Assembly: GCA_965227445.1 (NCBI GenBank)
Contig: OZ245751.1
Span: 3,472,001 to 3,536,000, forward strand
Length of the DNA: 64,000 bases
DNA from: DT-110 sp030148525
GTDB lineage: Bacteria; Bacteroidota; Bacteroidia; Chitinophagales; Saprospiraceae
Direction of reading: 5' to 3'
In this document: in pieces, positions 62,767 through 64,000 of the stretch
Layout: every line of letters starts with the position of its first letter
Position numbering within the stretch: position 1 is the stretch's first letter
The notes under the pieces: model-generated
Told to the model about the DNA's origin: nothing
Databases searched by the model: none
What the model saw: the letters and a program-made list of their open reading frames with translations, nothing else
Position numbers and translations under genes: made by a program

Positions 62767-64000
62767 TTAGCGAATCAAGGTCGCGAACTGCTTGTATTCA
62801 AAGGGCTCCCCTCGCGGACCATTAAAGGTAACGAGCACCACGTAGACACCGGCCGGTGCGTCCTTTCCGGTATTAAACGCCCGCCCATTCCATCCCGTAA
62901 GCGGGTCAGTAGCTTCAAAGACCTTTTGGCCCCAGCGGTTCCAAATGCTCATATTGAAATTTCGGGCACCCTTCATGATCCCCACGCCCAGATACTCATC
63001 GTTGACCGAATCGGCATTCGGGCTAAAGGCATTGGGGAGGAAGAAACGCACTTCAGGACGGACATCGACCAGGCGGGCCAGCGTATCTATACAACCCGAC
63101 GGGTGCGTGACTCGCTGCGTAACCACGTAGCGTCCCGTATCGGGAAAGGCGAAGGTCGGACTGCGCTCCCGGGAGGTACCAGCACCGCCAAAGTCCCAAT
63201 ACCAACTGTTGGCATCCTCCGATTCATCGAAGAAGGACACCCGTGAATCCAGATTGGTCGGTACGTCCGGCGAAAAACTAAATCCGGCCATGGGCGAAGG
63301 AGATACCCGGATCAGATCCGGGAAGGTAGTATCCGTTTTGCAGCCGATGGGAGAAGTAATGGCCACATCGACCGTAAATAAGCCAGGATCGGGGTAGGTA
63401 TAAGTGGGACTGATGGCCGAACTGGTGCCCCCGTCGCCAAAGTCCCATCGAATATCGTAGGTGGAATCGATGGGGAAAGACAAGTTGTCAAAAAACACCC
63501 CCAACGGCTGACAGCCAGCAAAGGAACTGGGTGCAATAACGATGAGGTTGGGCACCGGAAAGTAAGCAACCTCCTGAATAGATGTCGCTTCGCATTGATT
63601 GGTATCGCGAACTGTCAGGGAAACGGGGATGTCTCCCGGACTTCGGTAGAGGTGCTCCGGGTTTTGCTGCTTGGAGGAGTCGCCGTCCCCGAATTCCCAG
63701 GTCCATTCGTTGATAAACCTGCTGCCGCTTTCCGATAGATCGGTAAATACTACGGGGTTGGCCTGGCAGGTATCGTATTCGTATGCAAAGTCAGCCGTAA
63801 TGTCCGGGTAAATATTGACGGTGATCAGGGCCGTGTCGCCGCATTCGGTATCGGGATTGAGGATGAGAGTTCCCTCGTATTCGCCGATGCCGGGGAAAGA
63901 CAAGGTAGGCTCCCATTCCCGGGACGTAACCGTTTCACTACCGATGTCAAAGGACCATTCGTATTCGCGGATGAAGCGTTCCTGGTAACTTTCATTGACG
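62767..64000 (-). CDS. PKD-domain protein with T9SS type B sorting domain (N-terminal part outside window)
   Basis: 411 residues visible; the frame is open to the window edge. At least three PKD domains show the WxFGDG core (WTWEFGDGDSS, IRWDFGDGGTS, WYWDFGGAGTS). The type B sorting domain follows: LPNAFSPNADSVNDEYLGVG, IWNRWGQKVFEA, ending QFATLIR. Predicted surface-exposed or secreted, with adhesion the likely general role. Palindromic element C begins its 3' flank. Confidence 0.92.
   Translation of the reverse strand, partial: VNESYQERFIREYEWSFDIGSETVTSREWEPTLSFPGIGEYEGTLILNPDTECGDTALITVNIYPDITADFAYEYDTCQANPVVFTDLSESGSRFINEWTWEFGDGDSSKQQNPEHLYRSPGDIPVSLTVRDTNQCEATSIQEVAYFPVPNLIVIAPSSFAGCQPLGVFFDNLSFPIDSTYDIRWDFGDGGTSSAISPTYTYPDPGLFTVDVAITSPIGCKTDTTFPDLIRVSPSPMAGFSFSPDVPTNLDSRVSFFDESEDANSWYWDFGGAGTSRERSPTFAFPDTGRYVVTQRVTHPSGCIDTLARLVDVRPEVRFFLPNAFSPNADSVNDEYLGVGIMKGARNFNMSIWNRWGQKVFEATDPLTGWNGRAFNTGKDAPAGVYVVLVTFNGPRGEPFEYKQFATLIR

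Overview
The window looks like chromosomal DNA of a marine-type Bacteroidota, most likely the Saprospiria/Lewinella side of the phylum. The grounds are: four secreted proteins ending in type IX secretion (T9SS) sorting domains of both type A and type B; promoters of the Bacteroidota form (TTG, about 20 bp, TAnnTTTG) with no consistent Shine-Dalgarno sites; zinc-free (C-minus) versions of L36 and S14; a fused str-S10-spc-alpha ribosomal operon with map between secY and infA; and carotenoid genes. Base composition looks slightly above 50% GC by eye. The lineage is an inference; no search was run.

Layout. 1-2.4 kb (+): end of a carotenoid cluster (crtI tail, a CruF-like protein, crtZ). 2.5-8.1 kb: a tail-anchored hypothetical (+), then on the minus strand an EamA transporter, sucD, a DivIC/FtsB-like division protein, enolase and carA. 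8.2-28.1 kb (minus): one uninterrupted run from rpsL, rpsG, fusA, rpsJ through the S10, spc and alpha genes to rpoA and rplQ, with a clear promoter upstream of rpsL and a strong terminator after rplQ. rpmJ and rpmD are present but very short. Several spacers in this run (rpsJ-rplC, secY-map, rpmJ-infA, rpsD-rpoA, rpoA-rplQ) contain perfect hairpins. 28.5-36.4 kb (mostly minus): fdhD, a zinc-ribbon protein (+), a methyltransferase, a DUF4112 protein, a metallophosphoesterase, a membrane protein, an S9 peptidase and a secreted hypothetical. 36.8-45.6 kb (+): a small membrane protein, a MarR-type regulator, glycerate kinase, a lipoprotein trehalase, a 1,118-residue T9SS cargo protein and an aldose epimerase. 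45.8-54.1 kb: a divergent locus pairing, on each side, a class A beta-lactamase-like serine hydrolase with an unusual partner: an exported glucan-dikinase/PEP-synthase-like enzyme on the minus side and a nucleotide-transporter-HEAT fusion on the plus side. 54.1-64 kb: a choice-of-anchor-L/SprB T9SS cargo protein (-), a 1,456-residue protein with twelve internal repeats and a T9SS tail (+), rplS (-), and the C-terminal part of a PKD/T9SS-B protein (-).

The most interesting non-gene signals are: (1) a 103-104 bp dispersed palindromic element with TATACCG/CGGTATA ends, in three full copies and one fragment; (2) a word, GCTTTCGCNAAA, that occurs eleven times, nine of them on the plus strand, far above chance; (3) 7-bp-periodic and other tandem repeats placed at gene 3' ends, in some cases supplying the last codons of the gene; and (4) hairpin-rich spacers in the ribosomal operon. 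The best candidate for an undescribed protein system is the divergent 45.8-54.1 kb locus, because an ATP-dependent phosphohistidine enzyme with a signal peptide sits next to a gene for a nucleotide-transporter-like protein.
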